Shown here piece by piece: positions 1 through 6,124 of a DNA stretch of 11,003 bases; position 1 is the stretch's first letter; each line of letters starts with the position of its first letter. The translations under genes were made by a program, and so were the position numbers. Under the pieces are notes generated by a model. That model saw only the letters and a list, made by a program, of their open reading frames with translations. It ran no database searches and was not told the origin of the DNA. The DNA comes from Actinomycetota bacterium (lineage in GTDB: Bacteria; Actinomycetota; Actinomycetes; Streptosporangiales; Streptosporangiaceae), in NCBI GenBank assembly GCA_003168295.1, contig PMST01000451.1, positions 1 through 11,003 of the forward strand. The letters run 5' to 3'.

Positions 1-458
1 GTGCTGTCTTCGCTGACCGCTTTCAGCTGGCCATCCGGCGGCTCGCTGTCCGGGGAGGCGACGTGGCTCCAGGTCTGGCCGTTCCAGTGCTCGATGAAAC
101 TGGTGCCGGAGTTCTGGCCTACGGCCCAGATGTCGCTCGGGCCCGACCCCGAGACACCGTTGAGCGAGGATGCGGAGGCGCTGGCCGGTGCGCCAGGAAC
201 GACGCTCCAGGTCGAGCCGTTCCACTCCTCGATCAACGTTTCGAAGCCGTCGCCGCTGGCCGCTACCCGGGTCTGGCCGACCGCCCAGGCCTGGGCGTGG
301 GAGGCGGCGAAGGTGGCATTCAGCTGGGAAAAAGTGCTTCCGGCCGGGTTGGGGCTGCTGTCGACCTGCCACGTTCCCGCGGCCAGCGCGGGCGATGCGG
401 CTATCAGCGCCACGGCTGCGCCACCGGCAACGGCCATTAGTGCGCGTCGCATTTTCAC
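1..458 (-). CDS. Secreted WNG-x-W repeat protein, N-terminal part (cut by window edge)
   Basis: The first 152 codons of a gene that continues past the left edge are visible. The N-terminus is a signal peptide: a basic start (K2, R4, R5), a hydrophobic stretch at about residues 6-21, and an SPALA cleavage motif ending near residue 26, so the product should be exported. After it come two copies of a repeat at about residues 54-88 and 107-136. Each has an [DQ]-x-W-A-V-G core (W58, W111) followed 15-21 residues later by I-E-x-W-N-G-x-T-W-S (79-85, 125-131). Such repeats are common in actinobacterial extracellular proteins of unknown function and suggest a beta-propeller-like fold; that is inference. 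The start is taken as GTG at 458 because AGGAG (468-464) lies 5 nt upstream; ATG at 452 is the alternative. No catalytic motif is visible in this part. Confidence 0.8.
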   Translation of the reverse strand, partial: MKMRRALMAVAGGAAVALIAASPALAAGTWQVDSSPNPAGSTFSQLNATFAASHAQAWAVGQTRVAASGDGFETLIEEWNGSTWSVVPGAPASASASSLNGVSGSGPSDIWAVGQNSGTSFIEHWNGQTWSHVASPDSEPPDGQLKAVSEDS

Positions 459-654
459 GAATTCTCCTCTGCTTGCTCGCCGCGCTGTGTGCGTGCGAGC
501 CGACACCAGAGGACACGAGCCGCATGTAGTTGACTGTTCAAATATCTGACGTGGCCGTTGTCACGACGGCGCGGCCGGCGGTTCAGTGCGGCAGGCAGGC
601 CAGCCTGCGCAGATGTGACTGTTCGGGGAAGTAACCGGTTCCCGGGTCGACTGC
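459..654. other. Intergenic gap between recQ and the secreted-protein gene
   Basis: Both flanking genes point left, so this 196-bp gap should carry the end of the recQ transcript and the promoter of the secreted-protein gene. A small inverted repeat (GCAGGC at 591-596, GCCTGC at 603-608, 6-nt loop) lies downstream of recQ but has no T-run, so it is at best a weak terminator. An AT-richer patch at about 526-550 stands out and could hold a promoter, but I see no convincing pair of -35 and -10 boxes. No coding potential was recognised. Confidence 0.4.
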
Positions 655-2217
655 CTATGCGAGCCGGAGAAGGCTGCGTTCCAGCACGACCGGCACGAAC
701 AGCTCGCGGTAGCCGTGCTCGTCGAACAGCACGGTGACCTGGTCGCCGTCGTAGCGCTGCACCGTGCCCTGGCCCCAGCGCTCGCTCACAACCCGCGCGC
801 CCACCGCGAACGGAACGTCAGCGGCCCCAGCCGAAGCGGACCCGAGATCGTTGTCGCAGTTCCCGCACGGGCCGCGGTAGTCCTGCCCGAAGTAGGTCAG
901 CAGGAACGAACGACGGCAGCCGGTGTGCTCGGCGTAGCGGCGCATCATCGTCAGGCGGGTGCGCTCCACCTCGTCCTCGCGTTCGGTCTGCGCCTCCGAG
1001 GCCGCCACCGCGGCCGCGACGGTCATCGTCCCGGTCCAGCGGACGTCGCCGTCCGGCTGCCAGGCCGCCGCGCCGAGATCGGCCAGCCGGGTCAGCGCGG
1101 ACCGCTGCTGCCGTGCGCTGTGCTCGGTCCGCTGCCCGGCCGCGAGCGCGGCCGCGGCCTGCCCGACGGCCGCGCCGGAGATCCCTCTCGCGGTCAGGTA
1201 GCGCGCCATCTCGAAATCGTCATAGCGGTACACCAGCCGAACCTGCGATGGCTGGCCATCCCGGCCGGCCCGCCCCATCTCCTGGTAGTACGCATCCATC
1301 GACGGCGGCGGGTCGGCGTGCACCACCCAGCGGACGTCCGGTTTGTCGATCCCCATGCCGAACGCGACCGTGGCCGCGATGATGCGGGCCGAGCCGTCCA
1401 TGAACGCCGTCATCGCCTGCACCCGGTCGCGCTTGGACAACCCGGCGTGATAAAGCGTTACCTTCTCCCCGGCCGAGGAGAGGGCATCGTGGGCGGCCTG
1501 CGCGCTGGCGTGCGTCGCCGCGTAGACGATCCCCGGCCCGGCGAACTCCCGCGCGGCGCGGACCAGCTCGCACTCCTTGTCAGCCATGGTGGTCACCTGC
1601 CGCGCCGACAGATGGAGCTGCGGCCGGTCGAAGTCGCCGATCACCACCACCGGATCGCGCAGGCCGAGCCGGGCGATGATCTCCTGCCGCACCGGCGGCG
1701 CGGCGGTCGCGGTCAGGGCCAGCCGGACCGGCGCGCCGAGCGCGTCGGCCTGCGCGCCGAGCAGCAGGTAATCGGGCCGGAAGTCGCGGCCCCACTGGCT
1801 GATCAGATGCGCCTCGTCCACCGCGAACAGCCCCGGCTCGGCCCGCCGCAGCGTGTCCCGGGTCTCGGTGTTGGCCAGCTGCTCGGGCGCGAGGAACACG
1901 AACGTGTCCGCGTCGCACGAGGCCAGCAGCGCCGCCGCCCGCGAGCCGGCCGCCTGCTGGGAGTTCACCAGGACCGCCCGCAGTCCCGCCGCCCGCAGGT
2001 GGGCCAGCTGATCATCCTGCAGCGCGATCAGCGGCGAGACCACGACGGTCGGCCCCGCCGTTAGCATCCCGGCGAGCTCGTAGATCGCCGACTTGCCGCC
2101 GCCGGTCGGCAGCACGGCCAGCACATCACGGCCGCCGGCCAGCCCCTCCACCGCACTCAGCTGCCCAGGCCGAAGCTCCCCAAATCCCAGCCGCTCCCGC
2201 GCCAGCTCCTCGATCAC
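655..2217 (-). CDS. recQ: RecQ-family ATP-dependent DNA helicase, short form
   Basis: This is a superfamily 2 helicase that unwinds DNA 3'-5' in recombination and repair, acting in the cytoplasm on the chromosome. It has 520 residues from GTG 2217. Visible motifs are P-T-G-G-G-K-S (Walker A, 37-43), D-E-A-H (134-137), the aromatic-rich loop S-Q-W-G-R-D-F-R-P-D-Y (140-150), L-T-A-T-A (motif III) and G-R-A-G-R-D-G (motif VI, 315-321). The RecQ zinc subdomain follows at about 430-460, then a small domain (467-520) with R-W-G-Q-G-T-V that I associate with actinobacterial RecQ proteins; there is no HRDC domain. The zinc site has C434, C451 and C454, but the fourth cysteine position is D457. The start was chosen within GTG-GTG-GGC-GTG (2226-2215) because an AGGGTGG-like site precedes the last GTG; 2226 and 2223 are alternatives. 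The frame stays open to 2349 but would overlap the GNAT gene. It lies about 50 bp downstream of the acetyltransferase gene, probably partly co-transcribed. Confidence 0.93.
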   Translation of the reverse strand: MIEELARERLGFGELRPGQLSAVEGLAGGRDVLAVLPTGGGKSAIYELAGMLTAGPTVVVSPLIALQDDQLAHLRAAGLRAVLVNSQQAAGSRAAALLASCDADTFVFLAPEQLANTETRDTLRRAEPGLFAVDEAHLISQWGRDFRPDYLLLGAQADALGAPVRLALTATAAPPVRQEIIARLGLRDPVVVIGDFDRPQLHLSARQVTTMADKECELVRAAREFAGPGIVYAATHASAQAAHDALSSAGEKVTLYHAGLSKRDRVQAMTAFMDGSARIIAATVAFGMGIDKPDVRWVVHADPPPSMDAYYQEMGRAGRDGQPSQVRLVYRYDDFEMARYLTARGISGAAVGQAAAALAAGQRTEHSARQQRSALTRLADLGAAAWQPDGDVRWTGTMTVAAAVAASEAQTEREDEVERTRLTMMRRYAEHTGCRRSFLLTYFGQDYRGPCGNCDNDLGSASAGAADVPFAVGARVVSERWGQGTVQRYDGDQVTVLFDEHGYRELFVPVVLERSLLRLA

Positions 2218-2241
2218 GCCCACCACCCTACGGTCCGAAAG

Positions 2242-2266
2242 CCCGGCCCGGCCCGGGCGGGCCGGG
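2242..2266 (-). terminator. GC-rich hairpin between the GNAT gene and recQ
   Basis: A perfect 8-bp inverted repeat (CCCGGCCC at 2242-2249, GGGCCGGG at 2259-2266) surrounds a 9-nt loop that itself contains the palindrome GCCCGGGC. It starts four bases after the GNAT stop codon and, read on the minus strand, is followed by GCTTTC rather than a long T-run. It could attenuate transcription into recQ, or protect the 3' end of the GNAT message. As an intrinsic terminator it is imperfect. Confidence 0.35.
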
Positions 2267-2269
2267 GAA

Positions 2270-2803
2270 TCACGCGCTCGGCTCGCCGGTCTTGACCCAG
2301 TAGCGCCGCATGGGGCCGTGCTCGGTGTCCCTGACCTCGGTAAGGACACCGCCGTGGCGCTCGATCGTCTTGGCCGAGGCGGTGTTGCCGGCCTCGCAGA
2401 CGATCAGCACCCGGGTCAGGCCAGCCCCCCGCGCCTCGTCGAGCATCCGGCCCAGCGCCCAGGTGGCCAGACCGCGGCGGCGGCCCGACGGCCGGATGCC
2501 GTAGCCGATATGGCCCATCCGCATCACCAGGTCGTTGAGGTCGTGCCTCAGCGCGATCCCGCCGAGCACCCGGTCGCCTTCGACGATCCACCGGTAGGTG
2601 CAGCGCCCCCGGCCGGCCGCCGCCTTCGCGGGGTCCGACTGGTCGGTCAGCCGCGTCACCCAGGCCGCGAACCCGGCCGGCGAGTCGACCTCGTCCGAGG
2701 GCTGCAGGCCGAACCCGTCCTCGTGGACGCCGGGACCCCACTCCTCATGCGCCTCGAGCCAGGCGGCGTGCAGGCGGACGGAAGGCGCGATCAGGTCGGG
2801 CAT
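2270..2803 (-). CDS. GNAT-family N-acetyltransferase
   Basis: This predicted cytoplasmic acetyl-CoA-dependent N-acetyltransferase has 177 residues, a normal length for a single-domain GNAT. The acetyl-CoA pyrophosphate loop is the R-x-x-G-x-A motif formed by R108-R-R-G-L-A113, preceded by the beta-4 strand segment H-I-G-Y-G-I-R-P (98-105). A C-terminal N-x-A-S-x-K-T-I-E-x-x-G-G motif (140-152) is the usual beta-5/alpha-4 region of the RimJ/RimL-like and aminoglycoside-acetyltransferase-like GNATs. The start is ATG 2803; no strong ribosome binding site is visible upstream, so initiation may be weak or from a short leader. The substrate cannot be predicted: small molecule, antibiotic and protein N-terminus are all possible. 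It is the first gene of a leftward pair with recQ and is divergent from the FAD reductase gene, with an inverted repeat in between. Confidence 0.88.
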   Translation of the reverse strand: MPDLIAPSVRLHAAWLEAHEEWGPGVHEDGFGLQPSDEVDSPAGFAAWVTRLTDQSDPAKAAAGRGRCTYRWIVEGDRVLGGIALRHDLNDLVMRMGHIGYGIRPSGRRRGLATWALGRMLDEARGAGLTRVLIVCEAGNTASAKTIERHGGVLTEVRDTEHGPMRRYWVKTGEPSA

Positions 2804-2826
2804 ACCGTGACGATACTGACCAAGGG

Positions 2827-2855
2827 CGTGTATCCGGCTCGTTCGGGATTATCAA
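2827..2855 (-). promoter_or_regulatory. Candidate promoter of the GNAT gene
   Basis: On the minus strand TTGATA (2855-2850) resembles a -35 box, with one mismatch to TTGACA. After a 17-nt spacer comes TACACG (2832-2827), a poor -10 box that lacks the final T. The GNAT start lies 23 nt further on. The -35 box sits in the spacer of the inverted repeat at 2837-2871. The call rests on the -35 match and spacing only. Confidence 0.3.
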
Positions 2856-2871
2856 GATTTTCCGAACGAGC
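2837..2871. repeat. 10-bp perfect inverted repeat in the divergent intergenic region
   Basis: GCTCGTTCGG (2837-2846) and CCGAACGAGC (2862-2871) are perfect inverted copies separated by 15 AT-rich bases. Because the flanking genes diverge, this is not expected to be a terminator. The half-site spacing, and the candidate -35 box of the GNAT gene inside the spacer, fit a binding site for a dimeric repressor controlling the GNAT gene and perhaps also the FAD reductase gene. No regulator gene is adjacent within the window. Confidence 0.55.
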
Positions 2872-3011
2872 GGTGGTTTCACTCCCCGCACAACGATCCG
2901 CCCGGCTCAGGAACAAGGGATTCCGATGGCTCGGCCTGACCGATTCCAGCTCGGTGAGTGTGCGTGGTGTCCGCGCGCGTCACCATGTTTTCCGGCTGCC
3001 GGGGCGGGCAA

Positions 3012-3020
3012 ATGTAGGAG
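3012..3020 (+). promoter_or_regulatory. Start-stop codon pair and abutting ribosome binding site before the FAD reductase gene
   Basis: ATG-TAG (3012-3017) lies in frame with, and 3 nt before, the ATG at 3021. The only purine-rich AGGAG (3016-3020) touches that ATG with no spacer. A second G-rich stretch, GGGGCGGG (3001-3008), is better spaced for the first ATG. The upstream TAG forbids any earlier start in this frame. Translation may therefore begin at the start-stop pair and re-initiate at 3021, or be inefficient. Confidence 0.45.
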
Positions 3021-4280
3021 ATGTCTCAGGGTGCCGGCCGAGCCGGAATCGTGATCGTCGGCGGCGGCATGGCCGGGGGCAATGCTGCCGTAACCCTGCG
3101 GGAGGAGGGATTCCGGGACCCGGTCACCGTTATCGGCCGAGAACCGGGCGTCCCCTTTGGCCGGCCTCCGCTCTCCAAGACCTACCTGCGGTCGGAGGAG
3201 GATCTCGCGGGCTGGTATGTCAGGCCTGCCAGCTGGTACGAGGAGCACAACGTCGACCGTCGCACTGGGTCCGAGGTCACGGTCATCGATACCGCCGCGC
3301 GTACCGTGACCCTCGGCCCGGGCCAGGAACTGCCGTACCAGAAGATCCTGATCGCCACCGGCGGGCGGAACCGCAGGCTCGAGCTTCCCGGAGCCGACCT
3401 GCCTGGCCTGCACTACTTGCGCACGGTCGCCGACTGCGAGGCGATCAAGGGCGAGGCTGTGGCGGGCCGGCGCGCGGTGGTAGTGGGCATGAGCTTCATC
3501 GGCTCCGAGGTGGCAGCGTCGCTGACGCAGCTCGGGGTGCACGTGACCGCCATCTTTCCCGGCCGGTTCCCCCTTGAGCGTGTGCTGGGCGAGGAAATCG
3601 GCGCACTGTTCGGTGCCATCCACCGCGCCAACGGTGTCGAGCTGCTCGCCGGAGATCAGGTCGCCGCGTTCGAGGGCACCGAGCGGCTTGAGGCGGTCAT
3701 GACCGCCGGCGGCGTTCGCGTGGCCTGCGATTTCGCTGTGGCGGGCGTCGGGATTGAGCCCGTGGTGCCGTCCGTCGCGGGGCCGCCGGTCGGGCAGGAC
3801 AACGGCGTTCTGGTCGACGAATTGTGCCGGGCCAGCGCCGCCGACGTCTACGCGGCCGGCGATGTCGCGAACCATCTGCACCCGCTATTCGGCCGGGTCC
3901 GGGTCGAGCACTACAACAACGCGGAGAAACAGGGTGCCGCGGCCGCGAGATCGATGCTCGGCTCGGATGCCCCCTATGACTACATCCATAGCTTCTGGTC
4001 AGATCAGTACGACCACAAGCTCGAGTACGTCGGCCACGTGACGAAGTGGGATGACTTCGTGGTCCGCGGCAGCCTGAAGGAGGCCAAGCTGGTCGGGTTC
4101 TACCTCGTCGGCGGACAAGTGCGGGCCGCGGTCGGGCTCGACCGCGGCGGTGACCCCGAGCTGGACCGCGAGTCGGAGATGGCGGCGGCTGCGCGCCTGG
4201 TGGCCGTGCGGGCCCAGCCTGCTGCCGGGCTGCTCGCCGACGAGCGGGTCGACCTGTGGTCACTGGGGAAGCAGGCATAG
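3021..4280 (+). CDS. FAD-dependent NAD(P)H oxidoreductase, ferredoxin/rubredoxin reductase type
   Basis: This cytoplasmic pyridine-nucleotide-disulfide oxidoreductase-fold flavoprotein probably passes electrons from NAD(P)H through FAD to a ferredoxin, for example for a cytochrome P450 or dioxygenase. It has 419 residues, the normal length. The FAD Rossmann motif is V-I-V-G-G-G-M-A-G (11-19), followed by G-R-P-P-L-S-K (47-53). A-T-G-G sits at 112-115. The NAD(P) Rossmann motif is V-V-V-G-M-S-F-I-G-S-E (153-163), with M-S where ferredoxin reductases often have A-G. The second FAD motif D-V-Y-A-A-G-D (275-281) is followed by V-E-H-x-x-N-A-x-x-Q-G (295-305). A C-terminal reductase domain begins around F-W-S-D-Q-Y (325-330). 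It is the only plus-strand gene here, convergent with the SDR gene 30 bp downstream, and no ferredoxin or P450 gene is beside it. An apoptosis-inducing-factor-like NADH oxidoreductase is the alternative. Confidence 0.9.
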   Translation: MSQGAGRAGIVIVGGGMAGGNAAVTLREEGFRDPVTVIGREPGVPFGRPPLSKTYLRSEEDLAGWYVRPASWYEEHNVDRRTGSEVTVIDTAARTVTLGPGQELPYQKILIATGGRNRRLELPGADLPGLHYLRTVADCEAIKGEAVAGRRAVVVGMSFIGSEVAASLTQLGVHVTAIFPGRFPLERVLGEEIGALFGAIHRANGVELLAGDQVAAFEGTERLEAVMTAGGVRVACDFAVAGVGIEPVVPSVAGPPVGQDNGVLVDELCRASAADVYAAGDVANHLHPLFGRVRVEHYNNAEKQGAAAARSMLGSDAPYDYIHSFWSDQYDHKLEYVGHVTKWDDFVVRGSLKEAKLVGFYLVGGQVRAAVGLDRGGDPELDRESEMAAAARLVAVRAQPAAGLLADERVDLWSLGKQA

Positions 4281-4297
4281 CTGCCGCCCGGGCTGCT

Positions 4298-4310
4298 CCG
4301 GGTGACCCGG
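4298..4310. terminator. Small hairpin between convergent genes
   Basis: CCGGG (4298-4302) and CCCGG (4306-4310) form a 5-bp stem with a TGA loop in the 30-bp gap where the FAD reductase and SDR genes converge. The palindrome GCCCGGGC (4286-4293) lies just before it. Neither is followed by a T-run. Position favours a bidirectional terminator, but the structure is weak. Confidence 0.28.
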
Positions 4311-5036
4311 TTAGGCATTTGAGAAAAGGGGGATGTTCGCCCCGCTCGCCGGAGCCAGCGGGCTATCCAGCAGCGCGAGGATCAGTTCCGCGACATCACC
4401 AGGGGTCAGGCCGGGACGAAGGTCGGGATTCGCCCGGCGCAGCATCGCGGTGTCGACTGCTCCCGGACTCACGCAGATGGCGCTGATGCCGTGCGGCCTG
4501 CCTTCCCCGGCGATCGCCTCCGTCAGGCCGATGACCCCGTATTTGGAGACGTTGTAGGCGGCCAGCCCGGGGAACTTCTCGGTGGCGTAGATGCCAGAAA
4601 GCGAGGCGATGTTGACGATCCGTCCTTCCCCGGCCGGGCGCATAGCGGCGAATGCCGCCCGGCAGCACAGGAACGAGCCGGTCAGGTTGACCCCCAGCGT
4701 CTCCGCCCAGATATCCCACGTGGTCTCGGCGAACGGCACGGCCGTCAGCACACCCGCCGCGCAGACCAGGGCGGCGAGGCGGCCCGCCTGCGCGGCGGCG
4801 GCAAACAACTCCTCGATATCTTCGGGCTTGCTGACGTCCGTGGGTACGGGCGTGGCCTTGCCCCCGGCGGCCTGGATGCCGCTGGCGACGCGGGCGAGAG
4901 CGTCGCGATCACGGGCCGCGAGGATGACGTGGGCGCCGGCGCCGGCCAGCGCCGCGGCGGTGGCCGCTCCGATCCCCCGGCTGGCGCCTGTGACCATCGC
5001 GACCCGTCCCGCCAGCCAGTGCCCCGAGTCACTCAT
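4311..5036 (-). CDS. Short-chain dehydrogenase/reductase, last gene of the PTPS operon (possible sepiapterin-reductase role)
   Basis: This classical SDR of 241 residues is an NAD(P)H-dependent oxidoreductase of the cytoplasm. The cofactor motif T-G-A-S-R-G-I-G is at 16-23; the basic residues after beta-2 (A41-R42-D43-R44) favour NADP(H). N117, S145, Y161 and K165 (Y-x-x-x-K) form the catalytic set, and S-P-G is at 190-192. The usual N-N-A-G motif is replaced by C-A-A-G (92-95). By sequence alone it is FabG-like with unknown substrate. A reductase of a pterin side-chain ketone, the sepiapterin reductase role, is inferred from sharing an operon with PTPS. Its ATG (5036-5034) overlaps the glycosyltransferase stop in an ATGA junction, implying translational coupling. 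The frame is open upstream to 5105, but that would lie deep inside the glycosyltransferase gene. Confidence 0.92.
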   Translation of the reverse strand: MSDSGHWLAGRVAMVTGASRGIGAATAAALAGAGAHVILAARDRDALARVASGIQAAGGKATPVPTDVSKPEDIEELFAAAAQAGRLAALVCAAGVLTAVPFAETTWDIWAETLGVNLTGSFLCCRAAFAAMRPAGEGRIVNIASLSGIYATEKFPGLAAYNVSKYGVIGLTEAIAGEGRPHGISAICVSPGAVDTAMLRRANPDLRPGLTPGDVAELILALLDSPLAPASGANIPLFSNA

Positions 5037-6124
5037 GTGACCGGGGATCCGCCCGCCAGGCCGATGACTCGCCGGTAGAGCTGCTCGTGAGCATCCAGGC
5101 TCCATTCCAGGTCGAGATGACGTTCGGCATGCTCACGGCAGGCCGAACGCGAGAGTTGGGTCGCCTTCCGGACACTATCCGCGGCCGCACCGATGTCATC
5201 CGGCGCCACCAGGAAGCCGGTCACGCCGTCCACGACTATCTCGCCGAGTCCGCCCCGGTTGAACGCGACGACAGGGGTCCCGCAGGCCTGCGCATCGGCG
5301 GCAGCCATGCCGAAGGGCTCGTCCCACCTGGCCGGGCAGACAACGACCGCTGCGCGGCCCATGGCCGCCCACATCGATGTACGCGGCACGCCTGGATGCA
5401 CGGTCACCTCCGGCGCGTCACGCCGGGGGTCGATCCGTTCCCGGGCGTACTCGGCGTCGTAGACGTCACCGTAGACGTCGATCCGGGCTCCGGCCGCCTG
5501 GGCAATGTCGATCGCCTCGGCGGCTCCTTTCTCGGGACTCAGCCGCCCGGCGAAAATAGCGCCGTCCCCGGCCGCATCCGACCAGGGCACAGAACGCGTC
5601 GGCACATAGGGCGGGAGGACCGCATCGACTCGGGCCACCCCGCGCCAGGTGCCCTCCTGGAACGCGGATACGCAGGCCACGGCCGGAGGTTGAGCGCCCT
5701 GGCCGGCCTGGCGAAGCGCTGCCGCGATCGCCGCGTCCGGCGGCAGGTGGAGCGTGTGCACGACCGGCGCGGCCAAGCCTGCGGCGAGACCAATCGCCGG
5801 GGCGTCGAAGGCGTGATTGTGGATGACGTCGTACCGGATCCGCCGGACAGCGGAGTAGGCGCTGGCAAAGGCCGGCCCAGCCGCGGCCGGGTCGCGGCCC
5901 GGTGACCCTGCGGCTCGGTACCAGGTGGCCGCGAGAGACCTCGGATCAACTCCGGTATCGATGACCGTGACCCCTGGTATCTCCGATCCGGTGGCCGCGT
6001 AGACGTGGACTTCGTGGCCCCGGCTGACCAGGCCGCGGGCGAGATCGGACACGAAGGCCTGAGAACCGCCGCCTTGCGGCTCGCGGATGGCTGTCACGAG
6101 TGGCGCCATGATCGCGACCTTCAC
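5033..6124 (-). CDS. GT4-like glycosyltransferase (GT-B fold), third gene of the PTPS operon
   Basis: This 363-residue enzyme should move a sugar from a nucleotide donor to an acceptor. The N-terminal domain has the glycine-rich acceptor/donor loop Q-G-G-G-S-Q (17-22) and H-N-H (102-104). The C-terminal donor domain starts near A-G-R-L-S-P-E-K-G (192-200), followed by D-E-P-F-G (268-272), G-T-P-V-V-A-F (282-288) and G-G-L-G-E-I-V (291-297), a typical GT4 series. The usual E-x7-E donor motif reads E269-x7-D277. There is no signal peptide or membrane segment, so it acts in the cytoplasm on a soluble acceptor. Start GTG 6124 overlaps the methyltransferase stop (GTGA) and has AAGGTGG 7 nt upstream. 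The operon context suggests a pterin-derived acceptor, as in the UDP-glucose:tetrahydrobiopterin glucosyltransferases of cyanobacteria. A mannosyl- or other glycosyltransferase for a different metabolite is possible. Confidence 0.93.
   Translation of the reverse strand: MKVAIMAPLVTAIREPQGGGSQAFVSDLARGLVSRGHEVHVYAATGSEIPGVTVIDTGVDPRSLAATWYRAAGSPGRDPAAAGPAFASAYSAVRRIRYDVIHNHAFDAPAIGLAAGLAAPVVHTLHLPPDAAIAAALRQAGQGAQPPAVACVSAFQEGTWRGVARVDAVLPPYVPTRSVPWSDAAGDGAIFAGRLSPEKGAAEAIDIAQAAGARIDVYGDVYDAEYARERIDPRRDAPEVTVHPGVPRTSMWAAMGRAAVVVCPARWDEPFGMAAADAQACGTPVVAFNRGGLGEIVVDGVTGFLVAPDDIGAAADSVRKATQLSRSACREHAERHLDLEWSLDAHEQLYRRVIGLAGGSPVT

Noticed and set aside
591..608. GCAGGC/GCCTGC inverted repeat after recQ as a terminator
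   Set aside because: Six base pairs without a T-run is expected by chance in such GC-rich DNA; mentioned only in the description of the gap.
2218..2349. N-terminal extension of RecQ up to 2349
   Set aside because: It would overlap the end of the GNAT gene by 80 bp, is Pro/Arg/Ala-rich and unlike RecQ N-termini; GTG codons at 2226-2215 give a normal start.
2093..3577. Long plus-strand open frame across recQ, GNAT and the start of the FAD reductase
   Set aside because: It runs antisense to two well-supported genes and out of frame through a third, has Arg/Pro/Gly-rich composition without any family motif, and is the expected shadow of high-GC coding DNA.
2907..3881. Minus-strand open frame opposite the FAD reductase gene
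   Set aside because: It mirrors the FAD reductase, which has all family motifs, and its own translation shows none.
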